In this document: positions 1 to 9,720 of the stretch, piece by piece
Layout: each line of letters begins with the position of its first letter
How positions within the stretch are numbered: the first letter of the stretch is position 1
NCBI GenBank assembly: GCA_035517515.1
Contig: DATIYQ010000181.1
Span: 1 to 64,000 of the forward strand
From: JOPF136 sp035517515
Lineage (GTDB): Bacteria > Acidobacteriota > Terriglobia > Acidiferrales > UBA7541
DNA length: 64,000 bases
Direction of reading: 5' to 3'
Notes under the pieces: generated by a model
Told to the model about the DNA's origin: nothing
The model's input: the letters and a program-made list of their open reading frames with translations, nothing else
Database searches by the model: none
Position numbers and translations under genes: made by a program

Positions 1-73
1 ACAATGACAGAGCCGCGCGCCCCTCGACTTCGCCCTGCGGGCTCCGCTCGGGACACCACATCCTGGTCGGATG

Positions 74-457
74 TGGTGGAGGCGGGGGGAGTTGAACCCC
101 CGTCCGAAAAGCCTTGCCACCAGAAGACTACATGCTTAGCCCGTTCCGTTCGCCGCCAGCCCTTGCGGGTTTACGGCGAGTTCGCCAGAGCGCGCTTAGA
201 AGGGGCAAGAAACGCGTCCGGCTAGCCCGATGAATTTCGCCTGCCCCTTACGGGCCGAAAGGAGCCGGCTATCCCGCTAGGTTACGCTCCGGCCCGCGCG
301 CGCGGGCTCACGCGGCGGAACGTGCTACGCTAACTTTTGGTTAGGCAGCAAGAGCCAAGTTGTTGTTGGCATCTTTGGTTTTCCACCCGATTGCGGGCAG
401 GTGGCGCCCGGCATGCCTTCTGGCCGCGACAGCTTCCGTCGAAACCGTTTCGCCCCC
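74..457 (-). ncRNA. ssrA: tmRNA (ssrA), complete
   Basis: Transfer-messenger RNA for ribosome rescue. On the minus strand the 5' end reads GGGGGCGAAACGGTTTCGAC, the standard tmRNA start, and its GGGGGCG pairs with CGCCTCC just before an encoded CCA at the 3' end (74-76). The T-arm (GGGGGTTCAACTCCCCC) and the conserved GCTAAGCATGTAGT stretch are present. The tag reading frame ends in ANNNLALAA followed by TAA, read from about 383 down to 340, a classic proteolysis tag. Length is 384 nt, normal for the one-piece form. A 10-bp inverted repeat (54-63 with 69-78) overlaps the mature 3' end and could act in processing or termination. Several short ORFs in this region are artefacts of this RNA gene. 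Confidence 0.96.
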
Positions 458-475
458 AGAGGTTCGTTCATCTCC

Positions 476-504
476 AGCGTAGCAACCCACCTGCCACCGG
501 TCAA
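476..504 (-). promoter_or_regulatory. Sigma-70 type promoter of tmRNA
   Basis: Read on the minus strand: TTGACC (499-504), 17-nt spacer, TACGCT (476-481). The predicted transcription start lies about 10 nt upstream of the tmRNA 5' end at 457. Position and spacing fit a housekeeping promoter; the -10 box is imperfect. Confidence 0.6.
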
Positions 505-541
505 ATTCCCGCTGTTCCGCGGTTCGGTTTAGAATCGTGCC

Positions 542-1012
542 ATGAACCATCACCCAAATCACGCTCGCGCCTGGTATTTCGCAACCGCGCTGCTCGCGAC
601 CCTGCTGGTCCTGCCGCTTCGCGGCGCGACCGCCGAGGACGAAGCGGTCCTGGCTCCGGTCAAGGCCATGTTCGCCGGGATGGCCAGCCGCGACTCCACC
701 GCCATCCGGGCGCCGCTGCTGCCCGGCGGAGTGATGGTGCTGATGCGTGAGGGCAAGCCCGTGCAAATGACGTTCGAGGAATTCGCCGAGCGCGTGGGAA
801 AGCCAGCCAAGACTCAGATCGAGGAACGGATCCACGATCCGCTGGTGCGCATCGATCATGACCTGGCCGTGGTCTGGGCGCCGTTTGAATTCCTGGTGGA
901 CGGAAAGGTGGACCACTGCGGCACCGACCTCTTCAACCTGGTGCGCATGGAGGGCAAGTGGGTGATCGCCGGTGTGGCGGACACCGGCCGAAGAGATTGC
1001 GCGGCCAGGTAA
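542..1012 (+). CDS. Secreted NTF2/lumazine-binding-like protein
   Basis: Predicted 156-residue protein with an N-terminal signal peptide (hydrophobic residues about 11-24, cleavage near ATAED). The mature part of about 125 residues resembles the NTF2-like superfamily often annotated as putative lumazine-binding: an N-terminal helical segment, then beta-rich sequence ending in HCGTDLFNLVRMEGKWVIAG, a pattern typical of that fold. Function is unknown; such proteins are usually small exported ligand-binding or enzyme-like domains. The gene stands alone between tmRNA (divergent) and the ADOP permease (convergent). No strong ribosome binding site is visible. Confidence 0.75.
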   Translation: MNHHPNHARAWYFATALLATLLVLPLRGATAEDEAVLAPVKAMFAGMASRDSTAIRAPLLPGGVMVLMREGKPVQMTFEEFAERVGKPAKTQIEERIHDPLVRIDHDLAVVWAPFEFLVDGKVDHCGTDLFNLVRMEGKWVIAGVADTGRRDCAAR

Positions 1013-1083
1013 AGCCCGGCCGCGGCGCGCCGGTATTCTTGCGCGCGATAGTTGGTGAAGACCTCAGCGCGGACCCGGCAGAT

Positions 1084-3552
1084 TTACTCCGAGCGCAGCG
1101 CTTCGATCACGTCCACGCGCGCGGCGCGCGCCGCCGGCAGCATCGAAGCCACCACGGCCGCGGCCAGTAACACGAGCGCAGCGGCGGAGACGGGGAGCGC
1201 TCCGGGCATCTTCATGTCCAGAAAGCGGGTGCCTGCGAAGCGCGCAACTACGAATCCGAAGGCCGCCCCGGCGAGGACTCCAGCCACAGCCATGGCCGCA
1301 CCTTCGGTAATGACGCCCCTGACCAGATGTTGCGGCTTCGATCCCAGAGCCAGGCGGATGCCGAACTCCCTGGTCCGTGCGCTCACCGAGAAGGCCAGCA
1401 CGCCGGCCACACCAACCACGGCAATGGCCAGCGCCACGGCCGCGAATACGCCAAACACCAACGAATTGAGACGGTCCGGGGTAAGTACCTCGGCGCGAAT
1501 GTCTTCCAGAGTCGCGGCCCGTTCCACCGGTTGCTCCGCGGACATTTGTCGAAGGATGCGAGTGATCGGCGTGACCAGGGAATAGGGGTTGGCTTTGGTA
1601 TGGACAAACAAGCGTCCGCCAAAGAGCGGGCCTTCCTCCACCGGCTGGTAGATGGTGAGCATGGGCCCGGGAACCACGTGTTCATCGTCGATATCCGCGG
1701 TCACGCCGATGATGCGGTGCGGCGCGGTGCTGATTCCGGGTATGAATTGGATGACCGGGTCCGTCCAATACACATGCCGGTTGATGGGGTCCTGGCCGGG
1801 AAACATGCGCTGCGCGACCGTTTGGCTGATGATGACCACGGGATCGTCCTGGCTGCGGCCATCGAGGTCGTTGAAGTCGCGCCCGGCGAGAATGGGAACG
1901 CCCAGCGCGGCAAAGAATCCTGGAGAGATCACCCGCAACTGCCCGTGGGGATCCTCCTGGCCCGGACGGCTCAAGTGGCCGTCGGCGGAAAACTGCAAGC
2001 CCGGGCCGAATTTGCCGGCGTCGCGCCAGGGAACCACCAGGCCGAAAGCGGTTTTGTCCACGCCCGCCAGAGATTCAATCCGGCGGATGGATTCCTTGTA
2101 GAAATCAACGATCTGCTGCGGCGTCTTTCCGTAGGTAATGGGCGGGACATTGACCGCGAGGACGCGCCGGGTATCGAGACCGGTGGGCGCGGTTTGCAGG
2201 GCAATCAGCGTGGTGATCAGCATGCAGGCGCCGGCCAACAGGAGGAAGGACGCGGCGACCTGGGTGACGGCGAAAAGTTTCTGCCGGCGGCGCGTGCTGC
2301 CGGTAATCCGGACGCTGCTGGTGGCCAGGCCCAGGCCCTGGGAAGCCTCCGCAGAAGGCAGCCGGGGTACAAACGCCAGGATCACGGAGGCAACGATGGC
2401 CAGCGCCACTCCGACTCCGAGCAGGCTCCAGTCCACGGTCAGGCCCTGCGCGCGCACGGAAAAGCGCGAGGCATAGCGAGCGAGCACGGACACCATGGGC
2501 TGCGCGCACGCCACGCCAAGCGCGGCCCCGGCGCCGCAGAGCAACAGGCTTTCTGCCAGCAGCATGCGGCGCAGCGCGCCTCTGCTGGCGCCCAGCGCCG
2601 TCCGCACGGCCAGTTCGCCTTCGCGGCGCACCGTGCGCGCCAGAATCAGATTGACCACGTTGGAGCACGCAATGATGAACACCAGTGCGGAGGCGGCCAG
2701 CAGCACGAGGAGGACGGTCCGGGCATTCGAGGTAATCTGGTCGCGCAGCATCCGGGCATCAATTCGAAAGTCCGCTTGCTTCGCATAAGCCTCCGGATGT
2801 TCCCGCATCATGGCCGCGTAGATGGTGCGCAGCTCGGCGCGCGCCTGATCCAGGGTGGCGCCGGGCGCGAGCCGGCCAAAGAGCTCGGTCATGCGGTGAA
2901 CGCGCCCGGTGACCATGGTCGCGGAGAGATGGTGCGGGCTGGTGACTACGTTGGCGATGAGTTCCGTGTCCGCGGGATAAGGGACGGAAGGCTCCAGCAC
3001 TCCGATGATGGTGGCAAAGCGCTCGCCGAAACTGCCCAGGCGCACGGATTTGCCGATCACCGCGGGATCGCTTTTCAGCTGGGTAGACCAGAAGCGATAG
3101 GTCAGCACCACCACGCCGGCGGCCTTGGGTCCGTCGTCCTGGGGCCGGATCAAGCGGCCGAGGACGGGGTGCAGCCCCATCACCTCGAAGTAGGATCCGC
3201 CGACAACACCGGCGCGGACTTCCCGCGGCTCGCCGAGGCCGATCATGGTGAAGCCGATGACGGAGAAGTCGCCAAAATCACTGATGGTGCGGCTGGCGGA
3301 CTTGATGTCCTGATACTCGGGGACGGAAAACGCCTCGTCCTCGACGCCGATGCCTTTGGCACTTTGCTGGATATAAATCAGCCGGTTCTCGCCGCGATTG
3401 ACCAGCGGCTTCAGCAGGATTCCGCGCACCAGCGTGAAGATGGCTGCGTTGGCGCCGATGCCGAGGGCCAGGGTAAGGATTACGGTGATCGCCAGCCCTT
3501 TGGTGCGCAGGAGGGAATGAAACGCAAATCTCAGATCGCGAAAAAACGTCAT
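1084..3552 (-). CDS. ADOP-type FtsX/MacB family ABC permease
   Basis: 822-residue permease from ATG at 3552 (an in-frame ATG 15 nt upstream, at 3567, gives 827). It starts with DLRFAFHSLLRTKG, then a membrane helix (ILTLALGIGANAAIFTLV), a long periplasmic MacB-type domain (about residues 45-275), a block of helices around 280-430, a second periplasmic region and three C-terminal helices. That duplicated layout and length match the acidobacterial duplicated orphan permease (ADOP) group. No ATPase gene is adjacent, as usual for the orphan members. Substrate is unknown; relatives handle lipoproteins, antibiotics or peptides. Recognised from the N-terminal signature and architecture. Confidence 0.9.
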   Translation of the reverse strand: MTFFRDLRFAFHSLLRTKGLAITVILTLALGIGANAAIFTLVRGILLKPLVNRGENRLIYIQQSAKGIGVEDEAFSVPEYQDIKSASRTISDFGDFSVIGFTMIGLGEPREVRAGVVGGSYFEVMGLHPVLGRLIRPQDDGPKAAGVVVLTYRFWSTQLKSDPAVIGKSVRLGSFGERFATIIGVLEPSVPYPADTELIANVVTSPHHLSATMVTGRVHRMTELFGRLAPGATLDQARAELRTIYAAMMREHPEAYAKQADFRIDARMLRDQITSNARTVLLVLLAASALVFIIACSNVVNLILARTVRREGELAVRTALGASRGALRRMLLAESLLLCGAGAALGVACAQPMVSVLARYASRFSVRAQGLTVDWSLLGVGVALAIVASVILAFVPRLPSAEASQGLGLATSSVRITGSTRRRQKLFAVTQVAASFLLLAGACMLITTLIALQTAPTGLDTRRVLAVNVPPITYGKTPQQIVDFYKESIRRIESLAGVDKTAFGLVVPWRDAGKFGPGLQFSADGHLSRPGQEDPHGQLRVISPGFFAALGVPILAGRDFNDLDGRSQDDPVVIISQTVAQRMFPGQDPINRHVYWTDPVIQFIPGISTAPHRIIGVTADIDDEHVVPGPMLTIYQPVEEGPLFGGRLFVHTKANPYSLVTPITRILRQMSAEQPVERAATLEDIRAEVLTPDRLNSLVFGVFAAVALAIAVVGVAGVLAFSVSARTREFGIRLALGSKPQHLVRGVITEGAAMAVAGVLAGAAFGFVVARFAGTRFLDMKMPGALPVSAAALVLLAAAVVASMLPAARAARVDVIEALRSE

Positions 3553-3862
3553 GGCCTGCCTCCCCACCCGTGATTCGAAGCACCCGCCCCGCCGAGACCC
3601 ATTGCCAACCGCGCACCTGCCCTTGATGATCCGCAGGATCGAATGCTACCCCAATGAGATGCGCCGTTCGTTTCCGGGGTGCCCTGCGAAACTCGCCGCC
3701 CGCCATTGTACGTTCCAACCAGATCTGATTCATCAACAGCCCCGGACATCCCCGCTAAGCGGGGCACCGCACCCTGGCCGCCCGCCGCCGGCAATCTTCT
3801 GAATCGCAGGTCCCTGCCGGGCATCGAATTTCTGGAACCAGCGCAGCGGAGGCGCCCCACCC
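3553..3862. other. Divergent intergenic region without a recognisable gene
   Basis: About 310 nt between the divergent ADOP permease and Old Yellow Enzyme genes. Short ORFs here are overlaps of no coding character. It must carry both promoters, but I could not pick out convincing -35/-10 pairs. Confidence 0.5.
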
Positions 3863-5011
3863 ATGGCCCACTTGTTCGATCCAATCTCGATTCGTGATGT
3901 GAAGTTTGCCAACCGCGCGTTCGTCTCGCCGATGTGCAATTACTCCGCGCGAGACGGGTTTGCGTGCGACTGGCACTTTGTTCACCTGGGCAGCCGCGCG
4001 GTGGGCGGCGCCGGGCTGGTGATGACCGAGGCCACGGCCGTGGCGCCGGAGGGCCGGATCAGTCCCCAAGACCTGGGCATCTGGAGCGAGGCGCACATCG
4101 AGCCGCTGGCGCGCATCGTGCGCTTCGTCCACGAGCAGGGGAGCGTGGCCGGGATTCAGCTGGCACACGCCGGGCGCAAAGCCAGCACGCGCCGGCCCTG
4201 GGAAGCGCAAAGTGCCCTCACCGAGAGCGAAGGCGGGTGGGAAAACGTGATGGCTCCCAGCGCGGAGCGCTTTGCGGACCACTACCCCATGCCCCGGGCG
4301 CTTACGCCGGGGGGAATTCAGGAGATCCTGGCCGCATATCGGGCAGCGACCGAGCGCGCATGCCGCGCGGGCTTCCGGGTGGTCGAAATCCACGCGGCGC
4401 ACGGTTACCTGATCCACGAATTCCTCTCGCCGCTCAGCAATCATCGCCAGGACGCCTACGGTGGCACGTTTGAGAATCGCACGCGCCTGCTCCGGGAGAT
4501 TGTCGCCGCGGTCCGCTCCTGTTGGCCGGAGGGCGCTCCGCTGTTCGTGCGCATCTCCTGCACGGACTGGGCCGAGGGCGGGTGGGATATCGAACAATCC
4601 GTGGAGCTGGCGCGCGCCTTGAAGCCGCTGGGCGTGGACCTGATGGACTGCTCCTCCGGCGGGAACGTGGCTGCGGCGAAAATCCCAGTCGCCCCCGGCT
4701 ATCAAACCGCGTTTGCCGAACGCATCCGCCGGGAGGCAGGGATGCTGGCCAGCGCCGTGGGCCTGATTACCTCTCCGGTGCAGGCCGAGCACATTCTGGT
4801 GAGCGGCCAGGCGGACGCGGTGATGCTGGCCCGCGAGCAGCTTCGCGACCCCTACTGGCCGCTTCGTGCCGCGCGCGAACTCGGGCAGTCCATCGCCTGG
4901 CCTGTTCAGTATCTGCGGGCAGCGCCGGTGGGGGCCCAGGCGCGCGTCCCAGTGGACTTGAAACACCTGGAAACCTGCTTGGAGGAGCATCACGCCGTGG
5001 GCCGGCGCTGA
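3863..5011 (+). CDS. Old Yellow Enzyme family NADH:flavin oxidoreductase (YqjM-like)
   Basis: 382-residue FMN-dependent ene-reductase that reduces activated C=C bonds with NAD(P)H. It belongs to the YqjM/XenA class: PMCNYSA near the N-terminus carries Cys25 and Tyr27, equivalent to the redox-tuning Cys and active-site Tyr of YqjM. The motif HAAHGY (His177, His180, Tyr182) provides the substrate-binding histidine pair, followed by HEFLSPLSNHRQDAYGG. The C-terminal FMN phosphate region (VGLITSP, ADAVMLAREQLRDPYWP) is intact. Physiological substrate cannot be read from sequence; detoxification of unsaturated carbonyls is usual. Single gene; about 90 nt separate it from the next. Confidence 0.93.
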   Translation: MAHLFDPISIRDVKFANRAFVSPMCNYSARDGFACDWHFVHLGSRAVGGAGLVMTEATAVAPEGRISPQDLGIWSEAHIEPLARIVRFVHEQGSVAGIQLAHAGRKASTRRPWEAQSALTESEGGWENVMAPSAERFADHYPMPRALTPGGIQEILAAYRAATERACRAGFRVVEIHAAHGYLIHEFLSPLSNHRQDAYGGTFENRTRLLREIVAAVRSCWPEGAPLFVRISCTDWAEGGWDIEQSVELARALKPLGVDLMDCSSGGNVAAAKIPVAPGYQTAFAERIRREAGMLASAVGLITSPVQAEHILVSGQADAVMLAREQLRDPYWPLRAARELGQSIAWPVQYLRAAPVGAQARVPVDLKHLETCLEEHHAVGRR

Positions 5012-5102
5012 GGCTCCGGATGCGGGCTGGGCAACCGCGCGGCCCTGGCTAGTTGACAATCAGACGACCGCCTTCCAATAATCTCCGTGGCGGACTATTC
5101 CC

Positions 5103-6125
5103 ATGGACCCAACCCCACGCGGAAAAGAAGCCACGGCGCTCGAGCAGGCCATTTCGCGGGCCATGCGCGACAACCTGGCGCTGGTGCAACACACCACCAA
5201 GGAATTAAGCCAGGCCATCGAGGATTTTGTGGCAGCGTGCAGCAGCACGCGCAATGCCAACATGCTGCCCGCGATGTTGCGGGCGCAGACGGCTGCCGCG
5301 TCGCTCACCTCGATGCTGGACGTGCTTTCGCGTGTGCTGACCACTTCTCTACAGCCCGCCCGCACGGGATCTTCCGAGACCTATGTAGCCGCTCTGGCGG
5401 CGGCCGAACCCGCTGTGGCAGTTCCCGAAGCTCCGCCGCCGGCTCCTGCAGCTCCGGCGCCTGCGCCGCCCGCGCCGCGCCCGGTGAGCATTCCCGAGCC
5501 TGCGCCGCCGGTGGTGGCGCCGCCGCCACCGCCTGCCCCTGCCCCGGAGCGGACGGGCACAGTTTTGCTTGCCCCAGCCGTGGAGATCGAGCCGCCTGCG
5601 CCGGCAGCACCGCGAATTCTCGAGCACGGGATTCCTCTTGAGCCACCGCCCGCGCCGGAGACGGCTGAGCCCGCTCCCGCCTCGATTTATCAGCAGGAAC
5701 CCGTGGTCGAAGCGGTCATGGAAGTGGAACCGAAAGCTGCGCCAGCGGCAGTGGCCGCGCCGACAGCCGCGGCACCGGAGCCGGTGCCTACGGCCGCACC
5801 AGCGCCCCCGGCGTTCCGAGTGGAAGACCTGCCGGCAGAGCAGCAGGAGCTGCATCGCCGGGCCAACCGCCATGCCAAAGTTTCCATGCAGGATATTTAC
5901 CTGCTGCGTCCAAAGGACGTACAGCTGGGGCGGCAGAACCGCGACATCTGCACGAGACTGAAGGGCGACATTGAAAAGGCAAGGAAAGAATATGTACGGC
6001 GGTTTGGCCCCATTCTGGAACATCCCGTGGACTACTTCCATCACTGGATGGTGGAAGTCCTGGCGGAAGGAAAACCGGAAGTCCTCGGCGAGTATCCCTA
6101 CCCCTCCGCTGTGCCTCGCCAGTGA
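5103..6125 (+). CDS. Conserved protein with Pro/Ala-rich linker and C-terminal helical domain
   Basis: 340 residues in three parts. Residues 1-80 are helical (EQAISRAMRDNLALVQHTTKE) with no membrane segment. Residues 95-235 are a low-complexity Pro/Ala/Glu linker. Residues 240-340 form a charged C-terminal domain with HRRANRHAKVSMQDIYLL and an RLKGDIEKARKEYVRRF helix. That last domain resembles, from memory, a recurrent module (H-x2-AR-x-A-x6-DI followed by L-x3-I-x2-AR-x2-Y) found at the C-terminus of many multidomain deltaproteobacterial and acidobacterial proteins of unknown role. It is followed 28 nt later by the lytic transglycosylase and may be cotranscribed with it. Function unknown. 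Confidence 0.75.
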   Translation: MDPTPRGKEATALEQAISRAMRDNLALVQHTTKELSQAIEDFVAACSSTRNANMLPAMLRAQTAAASLTSMLDVLSRVLTTSLQPARTGSSETYVAALAAAEPAVAVPEAPPPAPAAPAPAPPAPRPVSIPEPAPPVVAPPPPPAPAPERTGTVLLAPAVEIEPPAPAAPRILEHGIPLEPPPAPETAEPAPASIYQQEPVVEAVMEVEPKAAPAAVAAPTAAAPEPVPTAAPAPPAFRVEDLPAEQQELHRRANRHAKVSMQDIYLLRPKDVQLGRQNRDICTRLKGDIEKARKEYVRRFGPILEHPVDYFHHWMVEVLAEGKPEVLGEYPYPSAVPRQ

Positions 6126-6153
6126 TGCGGCCCCGTCCCGCGCCGCGGGACCC

Positions 6154-8403
6154 ATGAGCGGTTGCCGGATGCACGTTCAACTCTCCAGTCCGATTTTCGC
6201 TCCGGGCCCACGCACCGTTTTGCGGTTCGGAGGGAAGTGGAGCCGTGCTAAGCGCCGCGTGGCGTGGGTGGCGATGCTCACGCTGCTGGCCGGGATCCCC
6301 TGCGGAGCCGCGCCCCAGGGAAATTCACGCGAACTGGCTTCTCTGTGCCGCGCCCTGCAGGAGAAGGACACACCCGGAAACTATGACCGGCTGGCCGCGT
6401 TTGCCCGGGAGCATGCCGCCGAGGCGGAAGGACAGGAGGCGGCGCTGGCCCTGGGCTTCCGGGATTACACGCGAGGGCATGCGGCCCAGGCCGCGGCCTG
6501 GCTGGCGCGGGTGGAAGGGAACTCGCCTCTGGCCGACTACGCGCTGTACTGGGAAGCACAGATCAATGTGTCGCAACACCACAACGCGGCCGCGCTCGAC
6601 CAACTGGAGCGCCTGGCCCGCGACTACCCCACGAGCGCCATGATTCCCCAGGCGCTGGAAGCGCTGGCCACTGTAGCGCTGGAAACCGGAGAAGCCCAGC
6701 GCGCGCGCTTTGCGCTGGAAAATTACAAGGCCACGGCGCAACGACCCGCGCTGCTGCTGCTGCGCGCCCGGGCGCGCGAAATGGACCACGCGCAAGCCGC
6801 GGCCGCGGAAGACTACGTGGCGGTCTATTACCGCTTCCCGCTCTCCCCGGGGGCCAAGCATGCGGGCGAACGGCTGGAGCCGCTCCGGCGCCAGTTGCGT
6901 GGCGAGTTCCCGCAAGTGAGCGCGGAGATGCGGCTGGCCCGCGCCGCGGCATTCTATGACGCGCGCCAATGGCGCCAAGCGCGTGCGGAATATTCGGCCA
7001 TCGCAAAATTACTATCCGGGGCGGATCGCGAGCGCGCCCTGCTGCGCGCGGCGGATAGCGGCACGCAGCCGCGCGGCGGCCCCGGCCCGCTGGCGTCCCT
7101 GCGCCTTTCCGACCCCGATCTGGACGCGGAGCGGTTTGCGCTTCTGGCCGGCGTTTATCGCCGGAAAAAGCAGCCGGAGGCGATGGAACGCGCCGCTTCC
7201 ACGGCCGTGGAGCGCTCCGCGCACAGCTCCGGCGCGGCCATGGCCATGGTCGAAGCCGGGAATTTTTACTGGATGCGACTGGACCGCACCTCCGCCGCGG
7301 AGAAATACCGCCAGGCGTACGAGGCCAATCCCGAAAGCTCCGCGGGCGAGACGGCGCAGTGGCGCCTGGCCTGGATCGCCTACCTGAATCACGACGCGCA
7401 GGCCGCGGATCTGCTGGAAGCCCATGTGCGGCAGTATCCGAGTTCCTCCTACCTGGCCGAAGCGCTCTACTGGCTGGGGCGGACCGCGGAACGAGCTGGC
7501 GACAGCGGGCGGGCGCGCGCGTTCTTTCTGAAAGTGGCCTCGCGTTACCCGCAGAACTATTGGGGCGCCAAGGCGCGAGGCCGTCTTGCGGAACTCGGCG
7601 CTGCCGGCGCGGCTCCACCGGAAACGATTCCCGTCCTGGCGATGGTGCCCGCGCCCAAGCCGCTGCCGGACCTGAACACGCCGCTGCCTTCCGAAGCGGC
7701 CGCGCGCGCGGATCGCGCGCGCCTCCTTCAGACCATCGGATTTGAATCTTCCGCGGAACTCGAGCTCCGCGCGGGATATGCGGAGACAGGGGTGGCCGCA
7801 TTGCTGGTCACAGTGGCGGAAAACGATTTGGCCTCCGGCCGCTACGCCGCGGCCATGGTCACCATCCGCCAGGCCGTGCCGCAACTGGAAGCGCGGCGTT
7901 GGGAGGAGTTGCCCGTAGGCGTCTGGGCTGCGGCGTTTCCCATGCCCTATGCGGAGCAGATTCGCGTTGCGGCGGAACGCCAGGGGCTGGACCCTACTCT
8001 GGTGGCCGGCCTGATTCGGCAGGAGTCGGCCTTCCAGCCGAACTCCGTTTCCCGCGCCAAGGCGATCGGGCTGATGCAGGTTTTGCCGGGAACTGGAAAG
8101 CGGCTGGCGCGCCAATTGCGCGTGCCCTACAGCCGGGCCAAGCTCTTTGAGCCGGAGTACAATCTCCGCCTGGGCACAAAATATCTGGCGGATTTGATCG
8201 CGCTGTTCGGCGGAGAAGTGGAGCCGGCGCTGGCGGCCTACGACGCCGGCGAAGATCGCATCGCCGGCTGGCAAGCCCAGCACAAATACGACGAAATGGC
8301 GGAATTCATCGAATCCATTCCCATCACCGAAACCCGCGAGTACGTGCAGATCGTCTCGCGCAACGCCACGATGTACCGGCGTCTGGTCAGCCCCACGCCG
8401 TGA
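6154..8403 (+). CDS. Soluble lytic murein transglycosylase (Slt70-like)
   Basis: 749 residues from ATG 6154 (the open frame extends upstream but would overlap the preceding gene; ATG 6169 is an alternative). An arginine-rich n-region and hydrophobic segment (RVAWVAMLTLLAGIPCGA) form a signal peptide, so it acts in the periplasm. The long middle part is a superhelical stack of TPR-like helices. The C-terminal domain is the goose-lysozyme fold: GLIRQESAF with catalytic Glu624, then SRAKAIGLMQVLPGT, and a terminal AAYDAGEDR segment. It cleaves the MurNAc-GlcNAc bond, leaving 1,6-anhydroMurNAc. The stop overlaps the start of the aminotransferase by GTGA. Confidence 0.92.
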   Translation: MSGCRMHVQLSSPIFAPGPRTVLRFGGKWSRAKRRVAWVAMLTLLAGIPCGAAPQGNSRELASLCRALQEKDTPGNYDRLAAFAREHAAEAEGQEAALALGFRDYTRGHAAQAAAWLARVEGNSPLADYALYWEAQINVSQHHNAAALDQLERLARDYPTSAMIPQALEALATVALETGEAQRARFALENYKATAQRPALLLLRARAREMDHAQAAAAEDYVAVYYRFPLSPGAKHAGERLEPLRRQLRGEFPQVSAEMRLARAAAFYDARQWRQARAEYSAIAKLLSGADRERALLRAADSGTQPRGGPGPLASLRLSDPDLDAERFALLAGVYRRKKQPEAMERAASTAVERSAHSSGAAMAMVEAGNFYWMRLDRTSAAEKYRQAYEANPESSAGETAQWRLAWIAYLNHDAQAADLLEAHVRQYPSSSYLAEALYWLGRTAERAGDSGRARAFFLKVASRYPQNYWGAKARGRLAELGAAGAAPPETIPVLAMVPAPKPLPDLNTPLPSEAAARADRARLLQTIGFESSAELELRAGYAETGVAALLVTVAENDLASGRYAAAMVTIRQAVPQLEARRWEELPVGVWAAAFPMPYAEQIRVAAERQGLDPTLVAGLIRQESAFQPNSVSRAKAIGLMQVLPGTGKRLARQLRVPYSRAKLFEPEYNLRLGTKYLADLIALFGGEVEPALAAYDAGEDRIAGWQAQHKYDEMAEFIESIPITETREYVQIVSRNATMYRRLVSPTP

Positions 8404-9614
8404 ACCCTCCGGGCACCGCCGCGCGCCCGCGCGTCTCGGAAAAAGCCGGGCGGTTCACCGAGTCCGTGATCCGGGAGATGACCCGCCTGGCGATGCAGCA
8501 CGGGGCCATCAACCTGGCCCAGGGCTTCCCGGATTTTCCCGCCCCAGCGGAAATCAAAGAGGCGGCGCGCGCGGCCATCGCCGCAGACGTCAATCAGTAC
8601 GCCATTACCTGGGGCGCGCGCGACCTGCGCGAGGCGATTGCCCGGCAGTTCACGGCGCGCCACGGAGTGCCGGTGGATCCGGAGCGCGACATCACGGTGT
8701 GCTGCGGTTCCACCGAGGCGATGATCTCCACCATGCTCGCCGTGGTGGATCCCGGCGATGAAGTGGTGATCTTTGAGCCCTTCTACGAAAACTACGGCCC
8801 CGATGCCATTCTCTCTGGAGCGCGCCCGCGGTTCGTGCGGTTGCGGCCGGAGCCGGATAGGGGCGCGAGCGGCGCGTGGGGCTTCGATCCCGCGGAGCTG
8901 GCCGCGGCTTTCGGCGCGCATACCCGCGCCATCATCGTCAACACACCGAACAATCCCACCGGGAAGGTGTTCACGCGCGAAGAGCTGGGCCTGATCCGCG
9001 ACCTGTGCGTCCGCTGGAACGCCCTGGCCATCACCGACGAAATCTACGAGCACATCCTGTATGACGGCGCGCAGCACGTGGCCCTGGCGTCGCTCGAAGG
9101 CATGCGCGAGCGCACCATCACCATCAACGGCCTCTCCAAGACCTACAGCGTGACCGGATGGCGCGTGGGCTGGGCCATTGCCCCACCGGACATTGCCGGG
9201 GCGATCCGCAAGGTTCATGATTTCCTTACCGTGGGCGCGGCGGCTCCGCTGCAGGCCGCCGGAGCGGCCGCGCTGCGCGTGCTGGAAGCCTATTATGACC
9301 AGCTCGCGGCCGGTTACCGCCAGCGCCGCGACTTCGCGCTGGAATTCCTGGAGCGCGCCGGCTTCCGTTGTTTCCGTCCCGCCGGCGCGTACTACATCAT
9401 GACCGACATCTCGAATTTCAAATTCGCCGACGACCTGGAATGCGCGCGCTTCCTGGTGGAAAAAGCCGGCGTGGCTGTGGTCCCCGGGTCCAGTTTCTAT
9501 CAAGACCCCGCCAGCCCCCACGGGCGCCGCCAAGTGCGCTTTGCCTTCTGCAAGACGCGGGAAACGCTGGACGCGGCAGCCGCGCGGCTGGCCCGCCTGC
9601 CGCAACTCCTCTAA
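8400..9614 (+). CDS. PLP-dependent class I/II aminotransferase
   Basis: 404-residue fold-type I aminotransferase starting at GTG 8400, overlapping the transglycosylase stop by 4 nt, which implies translational coupling. It has INLAQGFPDFPAP, the VNTPNNPTGKVF loop, DEIYEHILYDG and the pyridoxal-phosphate lysine in SKTYSVTGWRVGW (Lys247), with the Arg carboxylate clamp in HGRRQVRFAF near the end. The AQGFPDF signature places it near the kynurenine/glutamine (MtnE-like, KAT) aminotransferase branch rather than aspartate aminotransferase proper. Exact amino donor not determinable from sequence. Confidence 0.92.
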   Translation: MNPPGTAARPRVSEKAGRFTESVIREMTRLAMQHGAINLAQGFPDFPAPAEIKEAARAAIAADVNQYAITWGARDLREAIARQFTARHGVPVDPERDITVCCGSTEAMISTMLAVVDPGDEVVIFEPFYENYGPDAILSGARPRFVRLRPEPDRGASGAWGFDPAELAAAFGAHTRAIIVNTPNNPTGKVFTREELGLIRDLCVRWNALAITDEIYEHILYDGAQHVALASLEGMRERTITINGLSKTYSVTGWRVGWAIAPPDIAGAIRKVHDFLTVGAAAPLQAAGAAALRVLEAYYDQLAAGYRQRRDFALEFLERAGFRCFRPAGAYYIMTDISNFKFADDLECARFLVEKAGVAVVPGSSFYQDPASPHGRRQVRFAFCKTRETLDAAAARLARLPQLL

Positions 9615-9720
9615 CGCCACAGAGGGGCAGGCAATCCCGCCAGTTTTCTCGCGCCGGCATTCCGCGCCGGCCCGGGTTGCTGTGTTACAATCCGCGTTTC
9701 TCCAAGGAGTTTTTGGGCTT

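Noticed and set aside
4..916. Short ORFs over the first 900 nt
   Set aside because: They overlap the tmRNA gene or the antisense of the NTF2-like protein; one ends in the tmRNA tag codons, which explains its apparent length.
1327..3573. 748-codon open frame opposite the ADOP permease
   Set aside because: Composition is the His/Gln/Gly/Asp-rich pattern of the antisense of a GC-rich gene; no domain seen, and the permease on minus has clear family motifs.
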